Shown here: one piece after another, positions 20,926 to 22,063 of the stretch | Position numbering within the stretch: the stretch's first letter is position 1 | Layout of the letters: every line of letters starts with the position of its first letter | DNA from: DATEPR01 sp036503065 | GTDB taxonomy: Bacteria > Actinomycetota > Actinomycetes > Mycobacteriales > Pseudonocardiaceae | Reading direction: 5' to 3' | Length of the DNA stretch: 22,063 nt | Assembly: GCA_036503065.1 (NCBI GenBank) | Contig: DASXXM010000566.1 | Location: 1-22,063, forward strand | Program-made: the position numbers and the translations under genes | The notes under the pieces: generated by a model | Database searches by the model: none | Seen by the model: the letters and a program-made list of their open reading frames with translations, nothing else | Told to the model about the DNA's origin: nothing

Positions 20926-21813
20926 GTGCCGACTCTCGCCGACTATCCGCTGCTGGCCAGCGGCAAGGTGCGCCACCTCCACGCGGTGGACGACGACCTC
21001 CTGCTGCTCGTCGCGTCGAATCGGATCTCCGCGTTCGACCACGTGCTGCGGACCGAGATCCCGGACAAGGGCCGGATTCTGACCGCGATGAGCGTGTTCT
21101 GGTTCGAACTGCTCGGCGAGGAGGTGCCGCACCACCTGGTGTCCGCGACCGACCCGCGCATCCCCGCCGAGGTCCGCGGCCGTGCCCTGCTGGTGCGCAG
21201 GCTGTCCATGGTGACCGTCGAATGTGTGGCCAGGGGTTACCTCGCCGGCTCCGGCCTACTGGACTACCGCCGCACCGGCGCCATCTGCGGCGTGCCGCTG
21301 CCGCACGGGCTCGCCGAGGCGGACCGTTTCCCGGCGCCGATCTTCACGCCGGCCACCAAGGCGGAACTGGGCGCCCACGACGAGAACATCACGTTCGACG
21401 ACGTGGTGGCCGACGTCGGCCGGGAGGTCGCGGAACGCCTTCGGGACGCCACCCTGCTGGTCTACCGGCGGGCCGCGGAACACGCGGCCGGCGTCGGCCT
21501 GATCCTGGCCGACACCAAGTTCGAGTTCGGCCACGCCCCCGACGGCACCCTGGTCCTGGCCGACGAGGTGCTGACCCCCGACTCGTCCCGCTACTGGCCC
21601 GCGGACGGCTACGCGCCGGGCCGCGCACAGCCGGCGTTCGACAAGCAGTACGTCCGCGACTGGCTGCTCTCCCCGGACTCCGGCTGGGACCGCGCCGGCA
21701 CCGAGCCGCCCCCGCCGCTGCCGGCCGACGTGGTCGAGAACACCCGAGCCCGGTATGTCGCGGCGTACGAACGCATCACCGGCAGGCGGTTCGTCGACTG
21801 GCTTGACGCGTAA
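20926..21813 (+). CDS. purC: Phosphoribosylaminoimidazole-succinocarboxamide synthase PurC
   Basis: PurC joins CAIR and aspartate with ATP to form SAICAR, the substrate of PurB. The 295-aa product shows LLASGKVRHLHAVDDDLLLLVASNRISAFD at its start, then IPDKGRILTAMSVFWFELL, VECVARGYLAGSG, LADTKFEFG and LADEVLTPDSSRYWP, all SAICAR synthetase segments, with the final DKQYVRDWL close to the C terminus. The length suits the larger PurC type seen in actinobacteria. GTG 20926 is the first start in frame that leaves the conserved PTLADYPLLASGKVR intact and has a -10 box at leaderless spacing. The stop codon lies within the dyad of the next promoter. Confidence 0.98.
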   Translation: MPTLADYPLLASGKVRHLHAVDDDLLLLVASNRISAFDHVLRTEIPDKGRILTAMSVFWFELLGEEVPHHLVSATDPRIPAEVRGRALLVRRLSMVTVECVARGYLAGSGLLDYRRTGAICGVPLPHGLAEADRFPAPIFTPATKAELGAHDENITFDDVVADVGREVAERLRDATLLVYRRAAEHAAGVGLILADTKFEFGHAPDGTLVLADEVLTPDSSRYWPADGYAPGRAQPAFDKQYVRDWLLSPDSGWDRAGTEPPPPLPADVVENTRARYVAAYERITGRRFVDWLDA

Positions 21814-21832
21814 GCAGTTCCTTACGCATTGT
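21803..21832 (+). promoter_or_regulatory. Candidate promoter and operator of the arsR-type gene
   Basis: TTGACG (21803-21808) and CATTGT (21827-21832) are 18 bp apart, and the GTG of the regulator follows 7 nt later. A perfect dyad, GCGTAAG (21808-21814) and CTTACGC (21821-21827) with a 6-bp spacer, occupies exactly the interval between the two boxes and includes the purC stop. The position is that of an autorepressor operator. The same dyad could act as a 7-bp hairpin at the end of purC mRNA. Confidence 0.5.
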
Positions 21833-21839
21833 TCGGCAG

Positions 21840-22063
21840 GTGCCCGCCACCGACGTGTACGCGGCGATCGCCGACCCGACCCGCCGCCGCATCCTGGATC
21901 TGCTCGCCACCGAGGAGCGGTCCGTCACCGACCTGGCCGCGCCGTTCCGGATGAGGAGGCCGGCCGTCAGCCAGCACCTCCGCGTGCTGCGCGAAGCCGG
22001 CCTGGTCAGCGAACACCGGTCCGGCCGGCAGCGGATCTACCAGCTGGAACCGGCCGGGCTGCG
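21840..22063 (+). CDS. ArsR-family winged-helix regulator, truncated at the window edge
   Basis: The first 74 codons of a regulator are present. The sequence begins VPATDVYAAIADPTRRRIL, continues with a helix-turn-helix VTDLAAPFRMRRPAVSQHLRVLREAGLV and the wing EHRSGRQRIYQLEPAGL, the standard ArsR (HTH_5) layout. The region that would hold metal-binding or other sensor residues lies beyond the window, so the inducer cannot be judged; no ELCVCDL metal motif is present in the helix before the recognition helix. GTG 21840 is the natural start for the DPTRRRIL-type N terminus. Such regulators are often followed by a SRPBCC/AHSA1 gene, which cannot be checked here. Confidence 0.9.
   Translation, partial: MPATDVYAAIADPTRRRILDLLATEERSVTDLAAPFRMRRPAVSQHLRVLREAGLVSEHRSGRQRIYQLEPAGL

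Overview
The window is high-G+C DNA (strong G/C third positions, many GTG starts, TANNNT -10 boxes a few bases before start codons). Mycobacterial-style ESX substrates, DUF3558 and SigE-family sigma factors point to an actinomycete, probably of the Pseudonocardiales. That placement is inferred from gene content, not from a marker gene.

Four purine biosynthesis genes (purA, purD, purB, purC) form the housekeeping frame. The order purD...purB...purC resembles that of mycobacteria, and other modules sit between them. From left to right: a possible divergent gene start (1-56); purA (118-1407); a translationally coupled ssuCBA-ssuD alkanesulfonate operon (1524-5230) followed by an unannotated 19-codon ORF (5262-5321); purD (5345-6610); an ESX (type VII secretion) substrate cassette (6726-12487) with PE-like protein, DUF3558 lipoprotein, PPE-like protein, EspG chaperone, EspC-like protein and a WXG100-lytic transglycosylase fusion interrupted by an intein; a PLP aminotransferase (12516-13700); a 56-aa membrane protein converging on a threonine aldolase; two paralogous ECF sigma/membrane-protein pairs (15124-17820); purB (17843-19270); a MOSC protein; a SAM hydrolase (DUF62) divergent from purC (20926-21813); and a truncated ArsR-family regulator at the right edge.

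The ESX part is the accessory highlight. It carries substrates and a chaperone but no secretion machinery (no EccB/C/D/E or MycP). It ends with a predicted peptidoglycan-cutting enzyme whose active-site domain is split by a 327-residue intein that keeps both splicing blocks and two LAGLIDADG motifs. The enzyme can only form after splicing.

Regulatory layout is unusually readable. purD, purB, purC and the aminotransferase have a TAAGCT/TAGGCT box 6-8 nt before the start codon, the arrangement of leaderless transcripts. purC and the SAM hydrolase start codons are 24 bp apart with overlapping -10 boxes on opposite strands. Perfect dyads lie between the candidate -35 and -10 elements of the ssu operon and of the arsR-type gene. 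All functions are assigned by reading protein motifs; no database search was possible.
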